DNA from: Cybelea sp963824595
GTDB lineage: Bacteria; Vulcanimicrobiota; Vulcanimicrobiia; Vulcanimicrobiales; Vulcanimicrobiaceae
Length of the DNA stretch: 64,000 bases
Reading direction: 5' to 3'
Assembly (NCBI GenBank): GCA_963824595.1
Contig: CAWGPY010000003.1
Span: 248,001 to 312,000, forward strand
Shown here: positions 42,739-50,731 of the stretch, piece after piece
Layout: each line of letters begins with the position of its first letter
Numbering within the stretch: the stretch's first letter is position 1
Position numbers and translations under genes: made by a program
The notes under the pieces: model-generated
Seen by the model: the letters and a program-made list of their open reading frames with translations, nothing else
What the model was told of the DNA's origin: nothing
Databases searched by the model: none

Positions 42739-43463
42739 TCCGCCTCTATCACACGTCCGACTTACACGATCACCGCGGCATCGCGCCGCCGCTGCGCCGG
42801 CTTCGCGCGGAGAGGCCGGGGCTGCTCTTCGACTGCGGCGACTCGCTGCGCGGCAGTCAGAGCGTGTTCCATCGCGACGAGCCCATCGTGGCCGAGATGG
42901 ACGACGCGGGCTACGACGCGCAGGCGATCGGCAATCGCGAGTTCCACTACCTCTTCCCGCTGCTGCGCGCGCGGGCGGCAGCGATGCGCCATCCGCTGGT
43001 CTGCACGAACCTACGCGACACGAAAGGCCGCGCGCTCCCGTTCGTTCCGTCGCTGCGTCTCGACGCGGGGGGCGTGCGCGTGCACGTGCTGGGCCTGCTG
43101 ATCATGCAGTATCCGGTGGGCAGCGCGTGGGAGCGCGTCTTCGGCTGGCGCTTCCTCCAGCCGGCGGACGCGATCGAGCCGTATCTAAGCGAGGTGGCCG
43201 ACGGCGATCTGCTGGTCGTGCTGTCGCACGTGGGGCTCTCGCTCGACCGCGACTTGGCGGCGCGCGTTCCGCGGATCGACCTGATCTTGGGCGGCCACAG
43301 CCACGACACGCTCGAGCGGCCGCTCTACGTCGGCGACGTCCCGATCGTGCACGCGGGGCCGTACGGGCGGTTCGTGTCGCGCAGCGAGCTGGAGTACGAC
43401 GTGGCGCGCAAGCGCTTCGCGCTGACCGGCTTCGCGCTGCTGCCGCTGCTGGATGCGGCGTGA
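42735..43463 (+). CDS. metallophosphoesterase (5'-nucleotidase-like); candidate lipid A pathway pyrophosphatase
   Basis: A 242-residue calcineurin-like phosphoesterase with the full metal-ligand set: TSDLHD (about 6-11), DCGDSLRG, GNREFHY (the GNHE-type box), LSHVGLSLD and LGGHSHD. It has no signal peptide, unlike the periplasmic 5'-nucleotidases it most resembles, so it should act in the cytoplasm. It overlaps lpxB and the lpxB-like gene by 4 nt each. No LpxH or LpxI is otherwise seen, so it could be the UDP-2,3-diacylglucosamine pyrophosphatase. That role is inferred from context only. Confidence 0.8.
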   Translation: MIRLYHTSDLHDHRGIAPPLRRLRAERPGLLFDCGDSLRGSQSVFHRDEPIVAEMDDAGYDAQAIGNREFHYLFPLLRARAAAMRHPLVCTNLRDTKGRALPFVPSLRLDAGGVRVHVLGLLIMQYPVGSAWERVFGWRFLQPADAIEPYLSEVADGDLLVVLSHVGLSLDRDLAARVPRIDLILGGHSHDTLERPLYVGDVPIVHAGPYGRFVSRSELEYDVARKRFALTGFALLPLLDAA

Positions 43464-44614
43464 CGCGCGTGCTCTTCGTCTCCAACGGACACGGCGAGGC
43501 GGCCATCGCGCAGTGCATCTCGCGCGAGCTGCTGGCCGCGGTGCCCGGCGTCGCGACCGATCACCTGGCGCTGGTGGGCGCGCCGCGCAGCGAGGCGATG
43601 CGCGACGTCGGCCCGCGGCGTGCGATGCCGAGCGGCGGCCTCGTCGCGATGGGCAACGTGCGCAATCTGGCGCGCGATCTGCGCGCGGGGCTGCTCTCGC
43701 TCACGTGGGCACAGGCGAAGTTCTTACGCAACGCGCGCGGCGAGTACGCGGCCGCGGTCGCGGTCGGCGACGCCTACGCGCTGGCGATGACGCTGCTCGC
43801 GCGCGCGCCCACCGCGTTCGTCGGCAGCGCGAAGAGCGTCGCGGTGGCGCCGTACGGGCCGGTCGAGGAACGGCTGTTGCGCCGCGCGGAAGCGTGCTTC
43901 GTGCGCGACGACGCCACGGCCGAGGCGCTGCGCCGGCACGGCGTGCCCGCCGAGGCGGCCAATGCGATCGTCGACCTGTTCGCGACGCCCGGCGAACCCG
44001 GCGCGGCGCCGGCGGTGCGCGGTTTCGCGCCGGCGCTCGCGCTGTTTCCCGGCAGCCGCGACGGCGCGTACGACGACGCGGCGTTTTTGTTGCGGGTCAC
44101 GCGCGAGCTCGCGGCACGCGACGCCGAGCTCGGCGCCGTTCTGTCGGTCGCGCCGGGGCTCGACGCGCGGCGCTTCGCGCGCGATGCCGCGGCGGCCGGT
44201 TGGGGCGTGCGCGAGACGCCGGACCGCATCGCGTTCGTGTTGAGCCTCGGCGACCGCGAGGTCGTGCGCGGCTGGAGCGGCGGCCTCGGCCCGCTGCTGG
44301 AACGCGTGACGCTCGTGCTCGGACAGGCGGGAACGGCGAACGAGGCGGCCGCGGCGGCCGGCGTTCCCGTCGTCGCGTTCGAGCGCGACCGCGACGGGAA
44401 GTCGCGCTGGTACCGCCGGCGTCAGCGCGGGCTCCTGGCCGGCGCGCTCGCGGTGTTGCCGGAGCGGCTGCCCGACGCCGTCGCCGGCGTACGAGCGATC
44501 CTCGACGATCCCGCGCGCCGCGCGCGCATGGGCGAAATCGGCCGCGCGCAGATGGGCCGCGCCGGCGGGGCGCGCCGCATCGCCGCGCGCATCGCGTCGC
44601 TGATCGCCGCATGA
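43460..44614 (+). CDS. lipid-A-disaccharide synthase-related glycosyltransferase
   Basis: A 384-residue GT-B protein of the LpxB-related family also seen in cyanobacteria and Deinococcus. The N-terminus is LFVSNGHGEAAIAQCIS (compare GEASGD of LpxB). Further motifs are APTAFVGSAKS, ALFPGSRDGAY (LPGSR-like), and the C-terminal GQAGTANEAAAAAGVPVVAFE. The acceptor is unknown. It follows a true LpxB and a phosphoesterase in one translationally coupled operon (GTGA and ATGA overlaps), so it likely acts on an envelope glycolipid. Confidence 0.82.
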   Translation: MTRVLFVSNGHGEAAIAQCISRELLAAVPGVATDHLALVGAPRSEAMRDVGPRRAMPSGGLVAMGNVRNLARDLRAGLLSLTWAQAKFLRNARGEYAAAVAVGDAYALAMTLLARAPTAFVGSAKSVAVAPYGPVEERLLRRAEACFVRDDATAEALRRHGVPAEAANAIVDLFATPGEPGAAPAVRGFAPALALFPGSRDGAYDDAAFLLRVTRELAARDAELGAVLSVAPGLDARRFARDAAAAGWGVRETPDRIAFVLSLGDREVVRGWSGGLGPLLERVTLVLGQAGTANEAAAAAGVPVVAFERDRDGKSRWYRRRQRGLLAGALAVLPERLPDAVAGVRAILDDPARRARMGEIGRAQMGRAGGARRIAARIASLIAA

Positions 44615-45810
44615 TCCGGCGCGCGATGCCGTTCGGGCTCGGGATCATGTTTGCGGCCATCCCGCTCTTGCCGAGCTTCATCGCGCTCACCGGCGTAGCG
44701 TTTCCGGGCGTCTCGCTGCTGCCGCGCGGCGTGACCTACACGGTGCTGGCGCTCTGCGGCGTGCTGGCGATCTACGCGTTGGCCGCGTTCGTGCGATACC
44801 CGGCGCGCGGCGCGCAGCCCATGCTCGCGCCGCTGCTCGCGATGTTCTTTGCCGGCCTGCTCGCGGGATTGCTCGGGTTCGACCCCGCCGCCGGCCTGCT
44901 GTTCACGCTCATCGGCGGCCTCGGCATCGTGTGGCACTGCTCGGTGGTCCGCTTCTACGCGGATCGTAACGCCGCGCTCGCGATCTTCTGGGCGTATCTG
45001 CTCTCGGGCGTGCTTGCCGAGGCGGCCGCGATCGCGATGGTCGCCGCCCGCTATCCGCCGGCGCTCTACGCGATCGCGCACGGGCGCGCCACGGGCACGT
45101 TCATCCTGCCCGGCGAGCTGGCCGGCTATCTGATCGTGCTGTTGCCGATCGCCGTCGCGCTGGGCGTCGCGGGGCGACAGACCGCGCTGCGCGCGCTGGC
45201 GTGGCTCGCCGTCGCGCTGGGCCTCGTCGCGCTCGCGCTGACGTACTCGCGCGCGGGCTGGATGGGCTTCGCCGCCGCCTTCGCGTTCTTGCTCGCAGCG
45301 CGCGTGCGCTACGGCGTGCGCGCCGCCGCGGCGGTCGTGATCGCTGGGCTGCTCGCGGTCGTGCTGCTCTTCAACGCGCATCACAACCCGAGCGAGGACT
45401 ACACGCGCATCTCCATCTGGCAGACCGCGCTGCAGATCGCCGACCGGTTTCCGCTCACCGGCGTCGGCCCGTTCAACTTCTCGCGCCTCTACGCGCTGCT
45501 GCGCGCGCCCGACGGCGACCCGACGGCGTTTCACGCGCACAGCCTCTACATCACGTTTTTCGTCGAATTCGGCGTCGTGGGTCTGGCGACGGTCGGCTGG
45601 ACGATGTGGCGCTTCGCGGCCGAGCTGCGGCGCCGCGTCGCGGCGGCGTCGCCGGGCGACGCGTTGTTGGCGCTGGGAGTGGCGGCGGGACTGCTCGGCG
45701 TCGCCGTGCAAGGGCTGATCGACACCGTGAGCGTTGTGATATTCGGGTTGTGGCTGCCGATGATGGGTCTGGCGCTCGCCGCGGCGAACGGCGGAGACCC
45801 CGACCCCTAG
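44611..45810 (+). CDS. O-antigen ligase / Wzy-family membrane protein
   Basis: A 399-residue polytopic membrane protein with about ten to twelve helices. The large periplasmic loop and the motif region SRAGWMGF (ligase-family Arg), ISIWQTALQIADRFPLTGVG and HAHSLYITFFVEFGVVGL match the Wzy_C/O-antigen-ligase family. WaaL-type enzymes join O-antigen to lipid A-core, and Wzy polymerises it. Which applies cannot be told. Located in the LPS operon between an LpxB-like transferase and lptC; ATG 44611 overlaps the preceding stop by 4 nt. Confidence 0.85.
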   Translation: MIRRAMPFGLGIMFAAIPLLPSFIALTGVAFPGVSLLPRGVTYTVLALCGVLAIYALAAFVRYPARGAQPMLAPLLAMFFAGLLAGLLGFDPAAGLLFTLIGGLGIVWHCSVVRFYADRNAALAIFWAYLLSGVLAEAAAIAMVAARYPPALYAIAHGRATGTFILPGELAGYLIVLLPIAVALGVAGRQTALRALAWLAVALGLVALALTYSRAGWMGFAAAFAFLLAARVRYGVRAAAAVVIAGLLAVVLLFNAHHNPSEDYTRISIWQTALQIADRFPLTGVGPFNFSRLYALLRAPDGDPTAFHAHSLYITFFVEFGVVGLATVGWTMWRFAAELRRRVAAASPGDALLALGVAAGLLGVAVQGLIDTVSVVIFGLWLPMMGLALAAANGGDPDP

Positions 45811-46364
45811 TGCGGTTCGCTCGGATCGCCGCCGCGGCGTGCCTGCTGGCGGCCGCGGCGTGCAACCCGCAGCCGCCCAAGGCGACGCCGGCGCCATCGG
45901 CTCCCGCGCACCGGCGGCCGGGCGCGACGGCCACGCCGCTCGTGCTGAAGATCACCGGCAGGGGCACCGCCCGCCGGCCCGTGCACCTCATTCAGCAAGT
46001 CCACAACCGCGTAGACTACGATCTGCTGGCCAGCTCGTACGAGAGCCGGGGTCCCCAGGGTGCCGCGCGCGCCGTCTTTGCCGACGCGCGGGTGACGTTT
46101 CACGACCGGAACGGAACGACGGTCTTCGCCAACGCGCCGCACGCCGTCGTGGATCAGTCGGCGAACACGGTGACGCTGCAGAACGGCGTTCACGCGCGCA
46201 CGTCGAGCGGCATGACGCTCGCGTGCACGCAGCTCGTCTACGACCGGCCGACCGGCATGCTGCACGGCACCGGCAACGTGGTGGTGACCGACCCCAACGG
46301 GTTCCGGGCGACCGGCTCGAGCTTCGACTCCGATCTCTCACTCACACACATGCGGATGCGATGA
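45810..46364 (+). CDS. lptC: LptC-like LPS export lipoprotein
   Basis: A 184-residue protein with a lipoprotein signal (CLLAAAAC) rather than the single membrane helix of E. coli LptC, then a Pro/Ala linker. The beta-jellyroll LptC/OstA-type domain is visible as ARVTFHDRNGTTVFANAP, VTLQNGVHARTSSGMTLACTQLVYD and LHGTGNVVVTDPNGFRATG. It would pass LPS from the LptBFG transporter to the periplasmic bridge. GTG 45810 overlaps the previous stop by one base and its own stop overlaps lptB by 4 nt. Directly before lptB, as expected. Confidence 0.85.
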   Translation: MRFARIAAAACLLAAAACNPQPPKATPAPSAPAHRRPGATATPLVLKITGRGTARRPVHLIQQVHNRVDYDLLASSYESRGPQGAARAVFADARVTFHDRNGTTVFANAPHAVVDQSANTVTLQNGVHARTSSGMTLACTQLVYDRPTGMLHGTGNVVVTDPNGFRATGSSFDSDLSLTHMRMR

Positions 46365-47104
46365 ATCACATACCAGCGATCAAGGTACGCGGACTCGTCA
46401 AGCGCTACGGCGAGCGGCTCGTGGTCAACGGCGTCACGGCCGACGTGAAGACGGGCGAGGTCGTCGGACTGCTCGGCCCCAACGGCGCGGGCAAGACGAC
46501 CACGTTCTATATGGTGGTCGGGCTCGTGAAGCCCGACGGCGGCACCGTCGTGCTGGAGGGCGGCGAACGCGAGATCGACCTCACCTCCGCGCCGATGTAC
46601 GCGCGCGCCCGCAACGGCATCGGCTACCTCGCCCAAGAGAACTCGATCTTCCGCAAGCTCTCGGTGGGCGACAACATCCGCCTGATCTGGGAGCAGAACG
46701 GCGTGCCGTACGACGAGCGCGAACGGCGGCTTCCGGCGCTGCTCGAGGAGTTCGGCTTGCGCGCGTTCGTCGACGCTCGCGGCGACAGCCTGTCGGGCGG
46801 CGAGCGCCGGCGCGTGGAGATCGCGCGCGCGCTGGCCATCGAGCCGGCGTTCCTGCTGCTCGACGAGCCGTTCACCGGCATCGATCCCATCGCGGTGGCC
46901 GACATTCAGGCGATGATCCGGCAGCTGCGCGACCGCGGCCTGGGCATTCTCATCACCGATCACCAGGTGCGCGAGACGCTGGCCATCGTGGACCGCGCGT
47001 ACATCTTGAACAACGGGCGCATCGAGGTGTCGGGCTCGGCGCAGGAAGTGCTCGACTCGCCGATCGCGCGCCAGTTCTATCTGGGCGAGGGCTTCCGGTT
47101 ATAA
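46361..47104 (+). CDS. lptB: LPS export ABC transporter ATP-binding protein LptB
   Basis: A 247-residue ABC ATPase that powers LPS extraction. Motifs: Walker A GPNGAGKTTTFY (about 42-53), Q-loop YLAQENSIFRKLSV, signature LSGGERRRVEIARAL (about 146-160), Walker B FLLLDEPFTGIDP, and the switch His in ITDHQVRETL. The LptB-specific IARQFYLGEGF tail is present near the C-terminus. ATG 46361 overlaps the lptC stop by 4 nt; its TAA stop overlaps an ATA codon that may start lptF/G. Confidence 0.97.
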   Translation: MNHIPAIKVRGLVKRYGERLVVNGVTADVKTGEVVGLLGPNGAGKTTTFYMVVGLVKPDGGTVVLEGGEREIDLTSAPMYARARNGIGYLAQENSIFRKLSVGDNIRLIWEQNGVPYDERERRLPALLEEFGLRAFVDARGDSLSGGERRRVEIARALAIEPAFLLLDEPFTGIDPIAVADIQAMIRQLRDRGLGILITDHQVRETLAIVDRAYILNNGRIEVSGSAQEVLDSPIARQFYLGEGFRL

Positions 47105-47127
47105 AATTTACGATCCTCGACCGCTAC

Positions 47128-48204
47128 ATGCTCGCGGAGCTCGCGGGCCCGTTCGTCTTCGGACTCTCCGCGTTCATGCTGATCTTCGCGGCTACCGAGA
47201 TTCTGAACATCGGCAAGCTGGTGAGCAACGACCACGCGCCGGTCTGGGCGGCGCTCTCGGTGTTCGTGTGGTCGCTGCCGGCCGACGTCGTGCTGGTGAT
47301 CCCGATGGCGCTGCTGCTGGGCACGCTGCTCGCGGTACAGCGGCTCTCCGGCGAGAGCGAGCTCACCGCGATGAAGGCGGCGGGCATCACGTTCGCGCGC
47401 ATCGTGGCGCCGCTGCTCGCGGTGGGGATCGTGATGTCGTTCGTCACGCTCTACCTGCAAGAGGGCGTCGTCCCCTACTCCAACGACCGGCTGATCGACA
47501 TCGAGAACACCGTGATCAATCACGTCAGCGCCTTCAACCGCGACCTCACGGTCTCGGCGCCGCTGCCCGGCGGCGGGCGGCAGGTGACGATCGCGACGGC
47601 CTACGAGCCCAACTCCCGCGCGCTGCTGCACGTGACGCTGATCCAGTACGACAACCACAACGAGCCGCGCCAGATCGTCTTCGCCGAGCGGGCGGAGTTC
47701 GCGGCGGAGAAGTGGACGTTGCAGAACTCGAGCGTCTACCGCTTCAATCCCGACGGCAGCATTCTGGCGGAGCCCAACATCGCGCAGCAGGAGGTTGAAA
47801 TCGGCGAGAAGCCAACGGACCTGGTGAAGCGCATGAGCAACGACGATCCAGAAAACATGAGCCGGGCGCAGATCGCCGACGTCGTTCGCTCCGGCCAGCT
47901 GACGAAAAACCAGCTGCGCAAGTACGTCACCACCTACCAGGAGAAGCTCGCGCGCCCGTTCGCGTGCTTCGTGTTCATCCTCATCGCGATTCCGTTCGGC
48001 TTGCGCTCGATTCGCTCGAGCGGAAGCACCAGCTTGGGATTCGGCGTGTCGCTGGCGATCGTGTTCGTCTATTACGTCGTGATGACGGTCTGCACGTTTG
48101 CGGGCGAGGCGTTCCTCTCGTTCGCGTGGCTGTGGGCGTGGGCGCCGAACCTGCTCTTCACCGCGATCGGCCTCACGCGGCTGCGGCGCGCCGCGTTCCT
48201 ATGA
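47128..48204 (+). CDS. LptF/LptG family LPS export permease
   Basis: Membrane subunit of the LPS transporter (YjgP/YjgQ family), about 358 residues. Three N-terminal helices, a large periplasmic beta-jellyroll (about 120-250) and three C-terminal helices are visible, with RLSGESELTAMKAAG (coupling helix to LptB) and ARPFACFVFILIAIPFG. The coordinates begin at the first standard start, ATG 47128. The frame continues upstream and encodes KFTILDRY, like the LDRYI start of LptG, beginning at ATA 47101 that overlaps the lptB TAA as ATAA. Only one such permease is present here; a partner may lie elsewhere. Confidence 0.93.
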   Translation: MLAELAGPFVFGLSAFMLIFAATEILNIGKLVSNDHAPVWAALSVFVWSLPADVVLVIPMALLLGTLLAVQRLSGESELTAMKAAGITFARIVAPLLAVGIVMSFVTLYLQEGVVPYSNDRLIDIENTVINHVSAFNRDLTVSAPLPGGGRQVTIATAYEPNSRALLHVTLIQYDNHNEPRQIVFAERAEFAAEKWTLQNSSVYRFNPDGSILAEPNIAQQEVEIGEKPTDLVKRMSNDDPENMSRAQIADVVRSGQLTKNQLRKYVTTYQEKLARPFACFVFILIAIPFGLRSIRSSGSTSLGFGVSLAIVFVYYVVMTVCTFAGEAFLSFAWLWAWAPNLLFTAIGLTRLRRAAFL

Positions 48205-49139
48205 ATTTCGTCGAGGTCGTCCGCGGCATCGGGAACGTCTTGTTCGTCATGGCGATCGCCGGCGCGGTGGCCTACGTCGGCGACCGGGTGGGGCATCAGG
48301 TCGGACGCCGGCGGCTGAGCCTGTACGGAATTCGCCCGCGCTACACCTCGACGATCATCGCCATCGCCACCGGCATGATCATCGCGCTGGTCGTCACGCT
48401 GGTCGCGATCTTCGCGTCGCAGCAGGTAAAGACGGCGTTCTTCAAGCTCAGCTCGATCAACCAGCAGATCACCGAGCTGCAGTCGCGCCAGCGCGACCTC
48501 GAGGCGAAGGTGAACACGGGCCGGCTCATCCTGCCGGTGGACACGCTGATGGTGCCGTTCTACCGCATCATCCCGCAGTCGGCGCCGCCGGCGCAGCGGC
48601 TCGCGACGATCCGCGACTACTACGCGTTTGCGGTGAAGTACGTCAACGCCACCTATCCGCGTCTCGGCCTGCGGCCCTACGCGAAGCCGGCGGACGTGGA
48701 CAAGAAGCTCGAAGGCCTGGCGAACAACCTGACCACGGCCGCGGAGCTCTCGCAGGCCGGCGTCATGCTCACCGTCACCTCCGACCAGAATCTGTTCGAG
48801 AACGATCAGATCCACTTCGCGATCAACGTGACGGCCGACGTCCGCTACTTCACGAAGAACCAGGTAATCGCACAGCTCGTGATTCCGGGCAAGAGCGGCG
48901 CGAGCATCAACATCGCGCTGGTGCAGCTCGAGAACTACGTCTCGGTGACCGCACGGCGCCTCGCGCTGCCGCCCTTCCTCTCCGGCGTGCAGCCCACGCA
49001 GCTGATACCCGACTCGAAGCAGATGCAAGAGCGCCTGGCCAAGCCCGGCACCTATCTGCTGACGGCGTTCGCGGCCGAAGACTTCTACCCGCACGTCGGC
49101 GGCATCCCGATCGTCATCGTGCTCACCCAGCGGCCGTGA
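48201..49139 (+). CDS. DUF3084 domain membrane protein
   Basis: A 312-residue protein of the DUF3084 family, known from cyanobacteria, Deinococcus and other deep-branching diderms; function unknown. Two N-terminal helices (about 9-27 and 49-70) flank a conserved GIRPRYTSTIIAIATG segment. A coiled coil follows (about 82-105, INQQITELQSRQRDLEAKV), then an extracytoplasmic beta-rich domain (QAGVMLTVTSDQNLFEND). ATG 48201 overlaps the lptF/G stop by 4 nt, tying it to the LPS export operon. Confidence 0.88.
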   Translation: MNFVEVVRGIGNVLFVMAIAGAVAYVGDRVGHQVGRRRLSLYGIRPRYTSTIIAIATGMIIALVVTLVAIFASQQVKTAFFKLSSINQQITELQSRQRDLEAKVNTGRLILPVDTLMVPFYRIIPQSAPPAQRLATIRDYYAFAVKYVNATYPRLGLRPYAKPADVDKKLEGLANNLTTAAELSQAGVMLTVTSDQNLFENDQIHFAINVTADVRYFTKNQVIAQLVIPGKSGASINIALVQLENYVSVTARRLALPPFLSGVQPTQLIPDSKQMQERLAKPGTYLLTAFAAEDFYPHVGGIPIVIVLTQRP

Positions 49140-49561
49140 ACCTCGACGGCGCCGCGGTTCTCGGCGTCGACCCCGGCCGCAGCAAGGCCGGATACGCGCT
49201 CGTCGCGCGGACGGGGGCCGTGATGACCGCGGGCATCGAACCGATCGAGCGCCTGCACGCGCGGCTCGTCGAGTTGGTGGCGCGCAGCCGCGTGGACGCC
49301 ATCGCGCTGGGCGGCGGCACGAACGTCCGGGCGATCAAGGCGGCGCTCGAGGGGCTGGGGCCGCCGATCCACCTGGTGGACGAGTACGAGACGACCCGCG
49401 CCGCCCGCGGCCTCTACTTCGCGGAGCACCCCCCGCGGGGGTGGCGCCGGCTGGTGCCGCTGGGGCTGCAGCTGCCCGACCGGCCCATTGACGATTATGC
49501 CGCCATCCTGATCGCCCGGCGCTTCCTCGCAAGGGGAGCGACGCCCCGACGACCAAGCTAA
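49136..49561 (+). CDS. RuvC/YqgF-like RNase H-fold protein
   Basis: A 141-residue protein with an RNase H-like fold: VLGVDPGRSKAGYALVAR at the N-terminus (first catalytic Asp), a middle AIALGGGTNVRAIKAAL, HLVDEYETTRAARGLYF (an acidic residue), and DRPIDDYAAILIARRFL at the end (third acidic position). This set resembles RuvC-type resolvases and YqgF nucleases but is shorter than RuvC. The same gene often sits next to a DUF3084 gene in other phyla. GTG 49136 overlaps the preceding stop by 4 nt. Exact substrate unknown. Confidence 0.8.
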   Translation: MNLDGAAVLGVDPGRSKAGYALVARTGAVMTAGIEPIERLHARLVELVARSRVDAIALGGGTNVRAIKAALEGLGPPIHLVDEYETTRAARGLYFAEHPPRGWRRLVPLGLQLPDRPIDDYAAILIARRFLARGATPRRPS

Positions 49562-49635
49562 GTAGCCCCGCGTCGGCGTTCCGAAGCACACGGCATCAAT
49601 TCGGCGATTCGAACGTCGGGGGAGCGGAGGACTTT

Positions 49636-50721
49636 TTGCGACGGGTCGTCGGCATCGTGGCAGCGGCAGCGCTAGCGTCAGCGTTGTCTTTCAGCGTTGC
49701 CTCGGCCGCCGATTTGTCCACGGCGACGGGCTCGCTCGACATCGGATCCGCCCTGATGCTCAGCCTCTTCGGCGAGACGTCCGACGCGAGCGCATCGTTC
49801 GCCGCGGCGCAAGGCGACCGCACCAGCGAGTCGCCGTTCCGCGATCTCGCGCTCGCGATCCGCTCGAGCCAGCCGGTGCCCGATTTCGCGACGGCGGCTG
49901 CTGCGTTCTCGCAAGACCGCATCGCGCTCACCGATCTCTATAGCACGCGCAACTCGGTGCGCTTCACGCCGTCGACGACGCCGCGCGACGACGTGGTCGC
50001 GCTGATGCCGTCGAGCGCGCTCTTCACCGCCGCGTACCAGCCCGTCGATCCCACGCCCAGCATCTCGCCGGGACCGGGAACGCTGGCCTTCGCGCCGGCC
50101 GCCCCGTCGGCGCCGTCCGACAGCCTCGCGCTCGACGAGCACGCCGCGACGATGTTGGCGCCGGCCAAGCCGCAGATCGGGCCGGTGCGCTTCGAGAGCC
50201 ACTCCGACACGAGCGCCTCGGTCACCACGCCGAAGCTGGATCTGGCGAACAGCACGTACGGCGCGGGCGCCAACTTCGACGTGCGCGCCGGCAAGCGCAA
50301 CGTCAGCGTCAATCTCTCGAGCGAGTACGACACGATCAACGCGGGCGGCGGCTTCTCCGCGCTCTCGCTGGGCTCGTCGTCGTGGCAGCTGCCCGGCGGC
50401 GCGCCGATCGTGCTTCCCAACGACGCCGGGCTCAACCGCCTCTCGTTCGGCGCGGGCGTCGCGGTGCCGGTGATGCACGGGCTGACGCTCAATCTGAACT
50501 ATGCCGCGCAGCGGCTCTACAACGGATACGGCGCGCCCGGCCTGGTGAACCTCGACGCGGTGAACAACTCGGTCGGAGGCGGCCTCACGTTCCACATCCC
50601 CGACTCGTCGAGCTCGCTCTCGATCTCGGCGTACCAGGACCGCTACGGCGACAGCCTGCTGCCGATCGCCAACGGATCCACGCAGACGCGCGAGGACGTC
50701 AACTTCACCGTCAAGTTCTAG
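49636..50721 (+). CDS. exported beta-barrel-like protein, probably outer membrane
   Basis: A 361-residue protein with a signal peptide (residues 1-26, ending SVASAAD). The first half is low-complexity and Ala/Ser/Pro-rich. The second half (about 200-361) has alternating hydrophobic strands such as RKRNVSVNLSSEYD-like and LTLNLNYAAQRLYNGYG, and the protein ends in aromatic Phe (VNFTVKF), the usual outer-membrane sorting signal. Start is TTG 49636 with AGCGGAGG just upstream. No family recognised; the barrel call is from strand pattern and C-terminus. The TPR gene follows within 10 nt. Confidence 0.65.
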   Translation: MRRVVGIVAAAALASALSFSVASAADLSTATGSLDIGSALMLSLFGETSDASASFAAAQGDRTSESPFRDLALAIRSSQPVPDFATAAAAFSQDRIALTDLYSTRNSVRFTPSTTPRDDVVALMPSSALFTAAYQPVDPTPSISPGPGTLAFAPAAPSAPSDSLALDEHAATMLAPAKPQIGPVRFESHSDTSASVTTPKLDLANSTYGAGANFDVRAGKRNVSVNLSSEYDTINAGGGFSALSLGSSSWQLPGGAPIVLPNDAGLNRLSFGAGVAVPVMHGLTLNLNYAAQRLYNGYGAPGLVNLDAVNNSVGGGLTFHIPDSSSSLSISAYQDRYGDSLLPIANGSTQTREDVNFTVKF

Positions 50722-50731
50722 GGGCGCCGGC

